A stretch of DNA of 64,000 nt from Pseudomonas neustonica (GTDB lineage: Bacteria > Pseudomonadota > Gammaproteobacteria > Pseudomonadales > Pseudomonadaceae): positions 248,001-312,000 of the forward strand of contig NZ_RKKU01000001.1 in NCBI RefSeq assembly GCF_003797945.1. Direction: 5' to 3'. This document shows, piece after piece, positions 54,174 to 64,000 of this stretch (its first letter is position 1; each line of letters starts with the position of its first letter). The translations under genes and the position numbers were made by a program. Below the pieces are notes generated by a model. It was not told the DNA's origin. It worked only from the letters and a program-made list of their open reading frames with translations, and made no database searches.

Positions 54174-54623
54174 TCATGCGGGTATAACGGCCAGATGAAA
54201 TTGGCCGCCCTCGGCTTCGAGTGGAGCCAGAGCCTGAATACAGTAGGTCAGCTCTTGCAGCAGTTGCGGTTGTTGGCTGCTCACGTGCAGGCCGCGTTCA
54301 ATGTGCTGCTGCAGTGCCTCCAGGCTACTCATTCCGGCAGCAATGGGTTGCCAGCTCATATCCTCAATGCCATAAGCCAGGCCGGTTTCCGGATCAGTGA
54401 TTGGCTCTGTAGTAGGTAGCGCAGTAGCGTCGTCGTCAATCAGTTCGACGGCCTGAATTAATTCGATTGCGGTAGTGTCGATGAAGCGGCTCAGCTCGGT
54501 TACACCCAATGTCTTACAGAGGCGGTCCAGCGCGCCTATTTCGGCACTGATCGCCTCTAACCGGCGATCACCGCCTTTGAAACTGCGGTCGAGCAAAGTA
54601 TTTAGCCGTAGCACGCTGGACAC
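54174..54623 (-). CDS. Conserved hypothetical protein downstream of the two-component system
   Basis: A 149-residue cytoplasmic protein of unknown family. Helical, no signal peptide or TM. It has SFKGGDRRLEAISAEIGALDRL near the start and ends with FHLAVIPA. It begins with GTG at 54623, preceded by a good AGGAG. It follows the sigma-54 regulator gene by 73 bp on the same strand, and ends 5 bp after the convergent HD-GYP gene. It may belong to the same transcription unit as the sensor pair. I cannot assign a function. Confidence 0.7.
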   Translation of the reverse strand: MSSVLRLNTLLDRSFKGGDRRLEAISAEIGALDRLCKTLGVTELSRFIDTTAIELIQAVELIDDDATALPTTEPITDPETGLAYGIEDMSWQPIAAGMSSLEALQQHIERGLHVSSQQPQLLQELTYCIQALAPLEAEGGQFHLAVIPA

Positions 54624-54696
54624 TGATTTCTCCTGGTTGGGTGGCGCTGCAGTTGATTAGCTTACCGCACTGACTAGTGGGCTTGCATATCGGTGT

Positions 54697-56073
54697 TTAC
54701 TCGATCCAGCGATATAGCGTGCGCCGGGTAATACCAAGAATATCGGCTGCCTTGCGTTTATTGCCGTCGGTGGCGTCCAGAACCTGATGAATATAGCGGC
54801 GCTGCACACTTTCAAGGCTGGGCAGTTGTGCCAGTGATGGCGAGCTGCTGATAGCCTTGAGTGGATCGCTCAAGGTGGTATCGATAGCTGAGCTGCTGGC
54901 GCTCTGCATACGCTCAGGCAGGTTCTGTAATTCGATGAAAGCGCCCTGAGAAAAAGTCGCAGCGCGCTCAACTGCATTCTGCAATTCACGCACATTGCCG
55001 GGAAACGCATAGTGCAGCAATGCCTGCAGGGCGGCGTCACTAAACCCTTTGAGTTCGCGTTGTTGGCGCGCGTTGAAGCGTGCCAGGAAAAAGTCCGCCA
55101 GATAGTGGATGTCATCGCTGCGTTCCCTTAGCGGCGGGACCTGCAGGTTGAAGGTCTCCAGGCGGTAGAACAGGTCCTCGCGAAAGCTGCCCTGTTCAAC
55201 GCACTCGGCCAGGTTGCGGTTGGTCGCTGCGATGACGCGGACATCCAGCTGAATTTCGTGGTCGCTGCCGACCGGCCGCACATTGCCGTCCTGTAGTGCA
55301 CGGAGCAATTTGGCTTGCAGTGCCAGCGGCATTTCCCCAATCTCGTCGAGCATCAGGGTGCCGCCCTCGGCCTGCTGAAAGAGTCCGGCTCGTGCCTTGC
55401 GGGCGCCAGTGTAGGCCCCCGCTGCGTGGCCGAAGAATTCGCTCTCCATGAGCTCTGCCGGAATGCCGCCGCAGTTCACCACCATGTAAGGTTTGCCGCT
55501 GCGCACGCTTTCTTCATGCACCGCGCGGGCGACCAGCTCTTTACCTGTGCCGCTTTCACCCTGAATCAGCACGGGACCATCCGCGCTCGCCATCTGCCTT
55601 ATATGTTGAAACAGCCTGCGCATACTGCTGCTCTGGCCGATGATGCCGTGGAATTGCTCCACGGCCATGATCGAGCGATAGCGCTGAACCTCACGACGCA
55701 GGCGCCGATTCTCCAGTAACCGCTTGACCGTAAGCTGAAAGTGATCAATTTCCAGGGGTTTGGTGAGAAAATCATCGGCCCCGTTTTGTAGTGCATTGAC
55801 CGCCTGCTGTACCGAGCCAAAGGCGGTGATGATCAGTACGGCGGGTGCGGGCGACAGTGCCTGTGCGGGCGGTAGCAGGCTGAGACCGTCAGCACCGGGT
55901 AGCCGCAAGTCGCTGATCAATAGGTCGATATCAGACTGCTGCAATGGTATGAGTGCCTCTTCTGCGCTGGCACAGGCGGTCACCTGATAGCCCTCGGCTT
56001 CCAGCTCTTCCTGTAGTAGCTCGCGTAAGCCGCTGTCGTCTTCAACCAGCAGCAAGTGTTCGGTATGGCTCAT
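54697..56073 (-). CDS. Sigma-54-dependent response regulator (ZraR/AtoC-like)
   Basis: A 458-residue NtrC-family regulator. A receiver domain (Asp55 in SDLRLPGADG, K-P later), an AAA+ domain with [14 protein letters not shown] (instead of the common GAFTGA) and GTLMLDEIGEMP, and a Fis-type HTH at the C-terminus (NKRKAADILGITRRTLYRWIE) are complete. It overlaps the kinase by four bases. The set (kinase and regulator divergent from a small secreted protein) resembles ZraSR/ZraP. GAYTGA occurs in functional members, so no defect is implied. Confidence 0.92.
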   Translation of the reverse strand: MSHTEHLLLVEDDSGLRELLQEELEAEGYQVTACASAEEALIPLQQSDIDLLISDLRLPGADGLSLLPPAQALSPAPAVLIITAFGSVQQAVNALQNGADDFLTKPLEIDHFQLTVKRLLENRRLRREVQRYRSIMAVEQFHGIIGQSSSMRRLFQHIRQMASADGPVLIQGESGTGKELVARAVHEESVRSGKPYMVVNCGGIPAELMESEFFGHAAGAYTGARKARAGLFQQAEGGTLMLDEIGEMPLALQAKLLRALQDGNVRPVGSDHEIQLDVRVIAATNRNLAECVEQGSFREDLFYRLETFNLQVPPLRERSDDIHYLADFFLARFNARQQRELKGFSDAALQALLHYAFPGNVRELQNAVERAATFSQGAFIELQNLPERMQSASSSAIDTTLSDPLKAISSSPSLAQLPSLESVQRRYIHQVLDATDGNKRKAADILGITRRTLYRWIE

Positions 56074-57578
56074 ACGCTTGCCTCCTTGTGTATCGGTAAT
56101 CGCATGCTGGCCCGGCAGCCGCCGTCGGGATGGTTGCTCAGCAGCAGCTCGCCGCCGTGTTCTTCTACAATGGTTTGCACTATGGCCAGGCCCAGGCCAG
56201 TGCCTTCGCCGGGGGGCTTGGTGGTGTAGAAGGGTTCCATTAGCTTTTCTCGGTTGGTTTCCGGCAGCCCGGGACCGTCGTCACTGACGCTGATCAGTAA
56301 ATGCTGATCCTGATACTCAAGGCCGACCGTTACCTTGCTACTGGCTGCCTGCAGTGCGTTCCGTAGCAGGTTGAGAAGTGCCAGTTCCAGTCTCGCCGGA
56401 TCACCGAATAGTGCTGGCAAATCAGTTTCATATTGGCTTTGCAGCGCTATTGCGGTCTGTTCAAATTCGGGGGTGATGGCATCGATTGCGGTGGCGGTCA
56501 GTTGAGCTGGATCGGTTTTACGCAGTGTTGCTGCTGCCGGGCGACTGTAGTCCAGCAGTTGCTTGACGGTGCTGGTGAGGCGGGCGACCTGGGCGCGAAT
56601 GGCGGCAAATTCGCGCTGTTGTGGTGAGTCATTGGCGCTGCTGCGTTGCAGGCGATGAGTGCGGCCATCAATCACGCTCAGCGGTGCGCCCAGTTCATGC
56701 GCAACACCCCGCGCCATACCGCCAATGGCTGCCATCTTCTCGTTATCTTTGAGTTGAGCCAGCAGAGCGGTTTCTGCCGCGCGGTGGCCATCAACCTCCC
56801 TGCGCGCCTGTTCTATGCTGTCGAGCATATGATTCAGGCCTGTCGCCAGTGCGGCTACTTCGGTTGGCCCTTCCCGCGCGGCACGGTGCGAGTGATCGCC
56901 TTGCGCCACTTGTTGCATGTGCGCCAGCAGTTTGTCCACGTGTCGGCCGACGCCACCATAGTGACCAAGCATGACGGCGCAGATAATGGTCAAGCCCAGC
57001 AGGCCCCATGCTGCCCAGGCAATAATAGTGAGCTGGTCCAGGGCGCGGCCAAAATCGCTGGCGCGCCGAGTGATCTGAATCAGACCTTGAATATTGCCGC
57101 CCACATCAAACAGTGGCATGAAGTGCGAAAACAGATGTCGGCCCCCGACCTGGCTAAAGCCTTGCTGGGATTGTCCGGTAGTGACAATAAGGTCAGGGAT
57201 CTTGGTTCGCGTGAGGTCGCTTTCGGTGACACCGGCCGAGGCCAGCCGCACGCCGTTGACATCGAACACTGACGCGCCGTAGACCTCGCCCAGCACAAAG
57301 ACCGAGCCCAGTGCCAGCTCTATTGCCTGGCGGTCGTTCTCGCCTAACGCAGTGCCAATCGGAATGCTGATAGCGCGGCTGATTAGCTCCAGGTCGTTCT
57401 TTAATCGTTGTTGCTGGAATTGGTTGGCTTGCTCTAGCCCGAAGCGGATGCCCAGCGCCGTCAGTACCAGCAGCGGGAGCACGACAAATAACAGTAGGGT
57501 GCGTTGCAGGCCGCTGAGTCTAGGTAAGGGCCAGCGCTGAGTTAGTGTGCCAAATTTAAACGGTTCATTTTTGCTCAT
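56070..57578 (-). CDS. Membrane sensor histidine kinase (ZraS-like)
   Basis: A 502-residue kinase. TM1 (about 27-50), a periplasmic sensor (about 52-180, PDC-like; FDVNGVRLASAGV), TM2 (about 184-206), HAMP (about 207-262), HisKA with His294 in GVAHELGAPLS, and HATPase (about 390-495) with NLLRNALQA, DDGPGLP, GTGLGLAIV. Partner of the overlapping regulator. The periplasmic domain would sense envelope signals. No obvious metal-binding His cluster is seen, so the zinc link of ZraS should not be assumed. Confidence 0.92.
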   Translation of the reverse strand: MSKNEPFKFGTLTQRWPLPRLSGLQRTLLLFVVLPLLVLTALGIRFGLEQANQFQQQRLKNDLELISRAISIPIGTALGENDRQAIELALGSVFVLGEVYGASVFDVNGVRLASAGVTESDLTRTKIPDLIVTTGQSQQGFSQVGGRHLFSHFMPLFDVGGNIQGLIQITRRASDFGRALDQLTIIAWAAWGLLGLTIICAVMLGHYGGVGRHVDKLLAHMQQVAQGDHSHRAAREGPTEVAALATGLNHMLDSIEQARREVDGHRAAETALLAQLKDNEKMAAIGGMARGVAHELGAPLSVIDGRTHRLQRSSANDSPQQREFAAIRAQVARLTSTVKQLLDYSRPAAATLRKTDPAQLTATAIDAITPEFEQTAIALQSQYETDLPALFGDPARLELALLNLLRNALQAASSKVTVGLEYQDQHLLISVSDDGPGLPETNREKLMEPFYTTKPPGEGTGLGLAIVQTIVEEHGGELLLSNHPDGGCRASMRLPIHKEASV

Positions 57579-57690
57579 GTTTAAAAAAGATACATATAAA
57601 GCGGTGGATTGCCAATAGTGGGGGGCTATTTTTTATACTTTAATTTTATGTTTTATATATAAATCAGTGTCTTGAAGTGTTTTTTGCAAA

Positions 57691-57710
57691 GTTGGCACGG
57701 ACTCTGTATT
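57691..57710 (+). promoter_or_regulatory. Possible imperfect sigma-54 promoter before the DUF4168 gene
   Basis: TTGGCACGGAC has a perfect -24 half; the -12 half reads CTGT (57704-57707), where GC is usual, so the match is GG-N10-GT. It lies 33-50 bp before the DUF4168 start and is divergent to the sigma-54-regulator operon. The defect at -12 makes it uncertain. Confidence 0.4.
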
Positions 57711-57742
57711 ACCTTCAGTGAGTTCAACCGAAGGAGATACTC

Positions 57743-58123
57743 ATGATGAACATTAAAAAATTCAGTGCTGCTCTTATCATCGCCACCATGACCGCCGGCG
57801 TGCCTGTCGCTATGGCGCAATCCATGGATAGCGGCGCGCAGCAAGGTTACGGTACAGCGCAGGCTGCAGCGCCGGTTAGCGAGGCTGATCTGGAAAAGTT
57901 CGTCAATGCGGAAAAGAAAGTTAACGAGATCCGTGAAGAGCTTACCGATGAGTTGAGCAGCGCCGGTGACCAGCAAGAAGCCCAGCAAATGCAGATGGGG
58001 GCCCAGAAAGATATGGTCGAGGCGATAGAAGGCGAGGATCTTGATATTCCCCGTTACAACGAGATCGCTTCACGCATGCAAACTGACATGGAGCTGCGTC
58101 AGCGCGCTCAGCAGGTCAATTAA
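57743..58123 (+). CDS. Secreted DUF4168 protein
   Basis: A 126-residue protein with a clear signal peptide (cleavage after VAMA, near residue 25) and a helical DUF4168 domain (about 45-125; SEADLEKFVNAEKKVNEIREEL, IPRYNEIASRMQTDMELRQRAQQV). Length and features place it in the periplasm. The role of DUF4168 is not established. The GAAGGAGATACTC ribosome site is strong. It is divergent from the sensor kinase gene and followed by a very strong terminator, so it is a single-gene unit, possibly the target of the neighbouring two-component system. Confidence 0.9.
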   Translation: MMNIKKFSAALIIATMTAGVPVAMAQSMDSGAQQGYGTAQAAAPVSEADLEKFVNAEKKVNEIREELTDELSSAGDQQEAQQMQMGAQKDMVEAIEGEDLDIPRYNEIASRMQTDMELRQRAQQVN

Positions 58124-58146
58124 GCGCCAGTACGGTTAGATCTCAG

Positions 58147-58168
58147 AAAGGGGCTTCGGCCCCTTTTT
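58147..58168 (+). terminator. Strong terminator of the DUF4168 gene
   Basis: AAAGGGGC-TTCG-GCCCCTTTTT: a perfect stem with the stable TTCG tetraloop and T-run, 24 bp after the stop codon. It also lies before the convergent LysR gene. Confidence 0.95.
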
Positions 58169-58186
58169 GCTGTGTGTTCGGTCGTG

Positions 58187-60301
<2,115 letters not shown>

Positions 60302-60307
60302 AAAATA

Positions 60308-60400
60308 GCGGGAAGCCTGAAGCGGAAAGCTGGAAGCAGTGCGAGGTTTACTCGACCCTTTAGGCTTCTAGCTTCTAGCTTCTAGCTCAAGCGAGGTTTC
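60308..60400. repeat. Short-repeat block between adhC and fghA
   Basis: Three perfect tandem GCTTCTA units (60364-60384) follow a GAAGC-rich segment (60311-60337) that is roughly their inverted copy. Two 9-bp direct repeats, GCGAGGTTT (60341-60349 and 60391-60399), flank the tandem block. The right copy includes the fghA ribosome binding sequence. From memory, such AGCTTCTAGCTTC blocks are frequent between genes in proteobacteria. Confidence 0.7.
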
Positions 60401-60401
60401 G

Positions 60402-61256
60402 ATGGATTCGATTCTTGAACTGGTTTCAGCCAACAAAAGTTTTGGCGGTTGGCAGAAGCGTTACAAGCACCATTCCAAGGCACTGCGCTGCGATATGGTG
60501 TTTGGGATTTATCTGCCGCCGCAGGCGGATCAAGGCAAGCCTTTGCCGGTGCTTTACTGGTTATCGGGCTTGACCTGCAATGATGAAAACTTCAGCCAGA
60601 AGGCGGGCGCACAGCGTTTGGCCGCCGAGTTGGGTATGGTGTTGGTCATGCCGGACAGCAGCCCGCGTGGTGACGGCGTACCGGACGATCCTGAAGGTGC
60701 CTACGACTTCGGTTTGGGTGCCGGTTTCTATGTTAATGCGACTGAGCAGCCCTGGGCTGAGCACTACCGGATGTACGACTATGTGGTGGAGGAGCTGCCA
60801 GCGCTGATCGAAGAGCATTTCCCGGTCAGTGACCAGCGCAGCATCAGTGGTCATTCAATGGGCGGTCACGGTGCGCTCATCTGCGCCTTGCGCAATCCCG
60901 GTCGCTATCGCTCGGTATCGGCCTTCGCCCCTATTACCCATCCGCTGGACTGCCCCTGGGGGCATAAAGCCTTGGGTAATTACCTGGGCAGTGACCGTGA
61001 AAGCTGGAAACAGTGGGACGCCTGTGAGCTGATCGCCAATGCTCAGGAGCGCCTGCCGCTGCTGGTCGATCAGGGCGAAGCAGATAACTTCCTGGTCGAG
61101 CAGCTTAAACCGGAAGCGCTGGAAGCGGCGGCGCAGGCGGCGGGGCATCCGTTGACGTTGCGACGTCAACCGGGTTACGACCACAGCTATTTCTTTATCG
61201 CCAGCTTCATCGACGATCACCTGCGCCATCATGCTGAGGCGCTGGGTTTGCGTTAA
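60402..61256 (+). CDS. fghA: S-formylglutathione hydrolase
   Basis: A 284-residue esterase-D type enzyme. The opening [32 protein letters not shown], the nucleophile Ser in [13 protein letters not shown] (near 149), the Asp in DQGEADNFL, and the His in GYDHSYFF give the complete triad. It hydrolyses S-formylglutathione to formate and glutathione, the step after adhC. The ATG at 60402 has GAGG from the neighbouring repeat. Confidence 0.97.
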   Translation: MDSILELVSANKSFGGWQKRYKHHSKALRCDMVFGIYLPPQADQGKPLPVLYWLSGLTCNDENFSQKAGAQRLAAELGMVLVMPDSSPRGDGVPDDPEGAYDFGLGAGFYVNATEQPWAEHYRMYDYVVEELPALIEEHFPVSDQRSISGHSMGGHGALICALRNPGRYRSVSAFAPITHPLDCPWGHKALGNYLGSDRESWKQWDACELIANAQERLPLLVDQGEADNFLVEQLKPEALEAAAQAAGHPLTLRRQPGYDHSYFFIASFIDDHLRHHAEALGLR

Positions 61257-61344
61257 GCACTGTGTCTATGCGCTGCGTCGGTCTGTCCCTGGCTATGCCA
61301 AGGGGTTAGAATCCCTGCCACATTTCATTGGGTAAGGTGGCAGC

Positions 61345-61821
61345 ATGCGCATTGGTCATGGCTATGACGTTCACCGCTTTACCGAGGGCGATTTCGTCAC
61401 CCTCGGTGGCGTCAGCATTCCCCATCGGTTTGGCTTGCTGGCGCATTCCGATGGGGATGTGGTGCTGCATGCCCTCAGCGATGCACTGCTGGGTGCGGCG
61501 GCGTTGGGTGATATTGGTCAACACTTCCCTGATACCGATGCCAATTACGCTGGTGCCGACAGCCGAGTGCTGCTGCGTCATGTGCTTGGCCTGCTTCACG
61601 GTAAAGGCTGGAAGGTGGGTAATGTTGACGCGACCATAGTGGCACAGGCGCCCAAAATGGCGCCGCACATCGCCAGGATGCGCGAGCTGATTGCTGACGA
61701 TCTGCAAGTCACACTTGATCAGGTCAACGTCAAGGCGACTACCACCGAGAAGCTCGGTTTTACCGGCCGTGAAGAAGGTATTGCTGTGCATGCCGTTGCC
61801 TTGTTGCTTGCCCATGACTGA
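61345..61821 (+). CDS. ispF: 2-C-methyl-D-erythritol 2,4-cyclodiphosphate synthase
   Basis: A 158-residue trimeric enzyme of the MEP isoprenoid route. Metal ligands Asp8, His10 (GYDVH) and His42 are present, with [18 protein letters not shown] and the closing [17 protein letters not shown]. It makes MEcPP from CDP-ME-2-phosphate. Overlaps truD by 8 bases, the usual pseudomonad order. Confidence 0.98.
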   Translation: MRIGHGYDVHRFTEGDFVTLGGVSIPHRFGLLAHSDGDVVLHALSDALLGAAALGDIGQHFPDTDANYAGADSRVLLRHVLGLLHGKGWKVGNVDATIVAQAPKMAPHIARMRELIADDLQVTLDQVNVKATTTEKLGFTGREEGIAVHAVALLLAHD

Positions 61822-62872
61822 AGCCGAGTTGTTGGGCGCACGTGCCTGGGGTGAACTTTGCGGAGCGGCGGTGCTGAAGGCCGCTCCGGAAGATTTCCGC
61901 GTGACGGAAGTGCTGGATATCGAGTTCTCGGGTGAGGGTGAACACCTCTGGTTGCTGCTGGAAAAGCGTGGCCTGAATACCGAAGAGGTCGCGCGTAAGC
62001 TGGCGAAAGCCACTGGCGTCTCCTTGCGCAATATCAGTTATGCGGGCCTCAAGGACCGGATGGCGGTGACGCAGCAGTGGTTCAGTCTGCAGTTGCCAGG
62101 CAAGGCCGACCCGGATTTGTCTTCACTCTGGAACGACAATCTACGTTGCCTTCGGCAGCTGCGTCATAAACGCAAGTTGCAGCGTGGCGCACATAGCGCC
62201 AACCGTTTTCTTATCCGTTTGACTGAACTGCAGGCGGATCAGTCTCTATTGAACGAGCGCTTACAGTTACTGGCTGAGCAGGGCGTACCCAACTACTTCG
62301 GGCCGCAGCGTTTTGGCTATGACGGCGGTAATCTGTTTGACGCGCGCAGCTGGGCGCAGCGCAGTGCCTATCCACCGGCCCGTGGCACGCGCTCACGGCT
62401 GCTCTCAACTGCGCGCAGTTATCTATTTAATCAGATGCTCAACGAGCGGGTTGCCGCAGGCAGCTGGAACGTCGTGGTTGCGGGAGATTGTTTGGCGTTT
62501 ACTCAAAGCCGTAGCCAGTTTCCGGCCGCTGAGTTGGCCGCTGATGATCAGCGGGTAGCGCAACTGGATTTGCATCCTACTGCGGCGCTGTGGGGTGCGG
62601 GCGAGCTGGCCAGCAGCGATATGCAGGCAGAAATGGAACAGGCGGTAGCGGCGCAGCACCCAGATCTGGCAGAGTGGTTGGCACAGGCCGGACTGGATCA
62701 GGCGCGTCGTATTTTACGCCTCCCCATAACCGGTCTTACGTGGCATTATCCATCCTCGGATTGTCTCGAACTTGAATTCACCTTGCCCACCGGTTGCTTT
62801 GCGACGGCGGTATTGCGCGAGCTGGTAGAGCTGGTCAGCCAGGCTGGCGGTGGGATAGAAAGCGAAAACTGA
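61814..62872 (+). CDS. truD: tRNA pseudouridine(13) synthase TruD
   Basis: A 352-residue enzyme that makes pseudouridine 13 in tRNA-Glu. The catalytic Asp81 lies in [15 protein letters not shown], and [15 protein letters not shown] and [14 protein letters not shown] are family hallmarks. The chosen ATG at 61814 overlaps ispF; longer in-frame upstream sequence is inside ispF. The stop codon overlaps the surE start (TGATG). Confidence 0.97.
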   Translation: MTEAELLGARAWGELCGAAVLKAAPEDFRVTEVLDIEFSGEGEHLWLLLEKRGLNTEEVARKLAKATGVSLRNISYAGLKDRMAVTQQWFSLQLPGKADPDLSSLWNDNLRCLRQLRHKRKLQRGAHSANRFLIRLTELQADQSLLNERLQLLAEQGVPNYFGPQRFGYDGGNLFDARSWAQRSAYPPARGTRSRLLSTARSYLFNQMLNERVAAGSWNVVVAGDCLAFTQSRSQFPAAELAADDQRVAQLDLHPTAALWGAGELASSDMQAEMEQAVAAQHPDLAEWLAQAGLDQARRILRLPITGLTWHYPSSDCLELEFTLPTGCFATAVLRELVELVSQAGGGIESEN

Positions 62873-63621
62873 TGCGTATTCTGATTGCCAATGACGACGG
62901 TGTGCTGGCGCCGGGAATCAAAGCCCTGCACGGTGCACTGTCGGATTATGCCGACTGTGTTGTAGTCGCCCCCGAAGAAGATCGTAGTGGCGCTAGCAGC
63001 GCTCTGAGCCTCGATCGACCGCTACGCCCCTTTCTGCACGAAAATGGTTTTATCGGCTTGAACGGTACGCCGACCGACTGCGTGCATCTGGGCTTGAACG
63101 CGCTCTATGAAGACAGCGTTGATATGGTGGTTTCCGGTATTAACCTAGGGGCTAACCTCGGTGATGACGTACTTTATTCCGGTACCGTTGCTGCTGCCCT
63201 GGAGGGTCGTTTTCTAGCGCGACCGGCCATGGCCTTCTCACTGGTAGGTCGCCAGACGGACAACCTGCCCACAGCAGCGGCTATTGCGCGGCAAATGGTT
63301 GAGGCTCACGACAAGCTGGACTTGCCGCCGCGTACGGTACTGAGCGTGAATATTCCCAACCTGCCGTTGAGCGAAATCAAAGGTATCCACTTGACCCGGT
63401 TGGGGCATCGTGCGCGCGCCGCTCGCCCGATCAAGTGGACCGACCCGCGGGGGAAGGAGGGTTACTGGATCTCGGTGGCCGGTGACGTTGAAGACGGTGG
63501 CGAGGGAACCGACTTTCACGCGGTGATGCAGGGATATGTATCGGTTACACCTTTGCGCGTTGATAAGACTCACTATGAAGTCTTTGATCGTCTGCAAAAC
63601 TGGCTGGGTGATTTGGGCTGA
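62872..63621 (+). CDS. surE: 5'/3'-nucleotidase SurE
   Basis: A 249-residue metal-dependent nucleotidase. It has Asp8 and Asp9 in [10 protein letters not shown], Ser39 in EEDRSGASS and Asn in [20 protein letters not shown]. It dephosphorylates nucleoside monophosphates and supports stationary-phase survival, clustered with pcm upstream of rpoS. Starts at the TGATG overlap with truD. Confidence 0.98.
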   Translation: MRILIANDDGVLAPGIKALHGALSDYADCVVVAPEEDRSGASSALSLDRPLRPFLHENGFIGLNGTPTDCVHLGLNALYEDSVDMVVSGINLGANLGDDVLYSGTVAAALEGRFLARPAMAFSLVGRQTDNLPTAAAIARQMVEAHDKLDLPPRTVLSVNIPNLPLSEIKGIHLTRLGHRARAARPIKWTDPRGKEGYWISVAGDVEDGGEGTDFHAVMQGYVSVTPLRVDKTHYEVFDRLQNWLGDLG

Positions 63622-63623
63622 AC

Positions 63624-64000
63624 ATGCTGCGCGACGAACTTTATAAAAACGGCATTGGCATGACTTCTCAGCGCACGCGCGAGCGCTTGCTTGAGCGACT
63701 GTTCGAAGAGGGTATTCGCAACCTTCACGTGTTGGAAGCTATTCGCCGCACGCCGCGGCATCTATTCGTTGATGAGGCGCTGGCGCACCGCGCTTACGAA
63801 GATACAGCCTTGCCTATCGGTCACAACCAGACCCTGTCACAGCCCTATATTGTCGCGCGAATGACCGAATTGCTGCTGGGTGGCGGGCCGCTCGACAAGG
63901 TCATGGAAGTGGGCACCGGCTCGGGTTATCAGACCGCGATCCTGGCGCAGGTAGTCGAACGTATATTCAGTGTGGAGCGCATCTACCCGCTGCAGGAGCG
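63624..64000 (+). CDS. pcm: Protein-L-isoaspartate O-methyltransferase Pcm, 3' end cut by window
   Basis: The first 125 codons are present. [43 protein letters not shown] and the SAM-binding motif [16 protein letters not shown] are diagnostic. It repairs isoaspartyl residues in aged proteins. The start could be 63624, 2 bp after surE, or the ATG 36 bases later ([11 protein letters not shown]), where the P. aeruginosa protein begins. nlpD and rpoS would be expected beyond the right edge. Confidence 0.95.
   Translation, partial: MLRDELYKNGIGMTSQRTRERLLERLFEEGIRNLHVLEAIRRTPRHLFVDEALAHRAYEDTALPIGHNQTLSQPYIVARMTELLLGGGPLDKVMEVGTGSGYQTAILAQVVERIFSVERIYPLQE

Overview
The window looks like a chromosome segment of a marine or salt-tolerant pseudomonad, most likely the Halopseudomonas (Pseudomonas pertucinogena) lineage. 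The basis is: a Pseudomonas-type polar flagellar cluster run by fleQ and fleSR with HsbA/HsbR/HptB; the rpoS-proximal block gfnR-adhC-fghA-ispF-truD-surE-pcm in the same order as I remember for P. aeruginosa; phaG- and rhlG-like genes; ectoine genes with the ectoine-specific aspartokinase; and a PomA/PomB-type (sodium) stator pair. Genus is inference from gene content, not from a database search.

Layout. 1-9.5 kb: the 5' part of a LivJ/BraC binding protein, a DUF2288 gene, a four-gene phosphonate/selenate-type ABC importer, a hydroxypyruvate-isomerase-like gene, an intergenic element with nested stems, a periplasmic sensor-like protein with a lipoprotein partner, a short-chain dehydrogenase and a convergent phaG-like gene. 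9.55-10.27 kb: REP-like palindromes, then the fliC promoter. 10.3-35.1 kb: flagellar cluster fliC-flaG-fliD-fliS-fliS2-fliT-like, fleQ, fleSR, fliEFGHIJ-hsbA-hsbR-hptB-fliK, fliLMNOPQR-flhB. Promoters can be read directly: a near-perfect FliA (sigma-28) box before fliC, a second FliA-like box before fliS2, and GG-N10-GC sigma-54 boxes before fliD, fleS, fliE and fliL. This gives the FleQ > FleSR > FliA cascade on the DNA itself.

35.2-41.1 kb: pomBA facing flhB, a SIMPL protein, two alpha/beta hydrolases and a CPA2 cation/proton antiporter. 41.2-46.5 kb: ectABC-ask (ectA starts with TTG, and a 12-bp stem-loop sits between ectC and ask), then rhlG. 46.7-51.1 kb: speA, then an operon of a soluble-epoxide-hydrolase-like protein, a protein carrying the complete halohydrin dehalogenase signature (T-X4-F-X-G and S-X12-Y-X3-R), and a hotdog-like protein. 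I think this predicted haloalcohol > epoxide > diol module is the most interesting find. 51.3-58.2 kb: an HD-GYP protein with a long insertion, and a sensor kinase/sigma-54 regulator pair divergent from a small secreted DUF4168 protein, an arrangement like ZraSR/ZraP. 58.2-64 kb: LysR regulator (gfnR-like), glutathione-dependent formaldehyde detoxification (adhC, fghA), then ispF-truD-surE-pcm, cut by the window end; nlpD and rpoS would be expected next.

I saw no tRNA, rRNA, CRISPR array, insertion sequence or prophage gene. Protein families were recognised by reading motifs and by memory of homologues; no searches were run.
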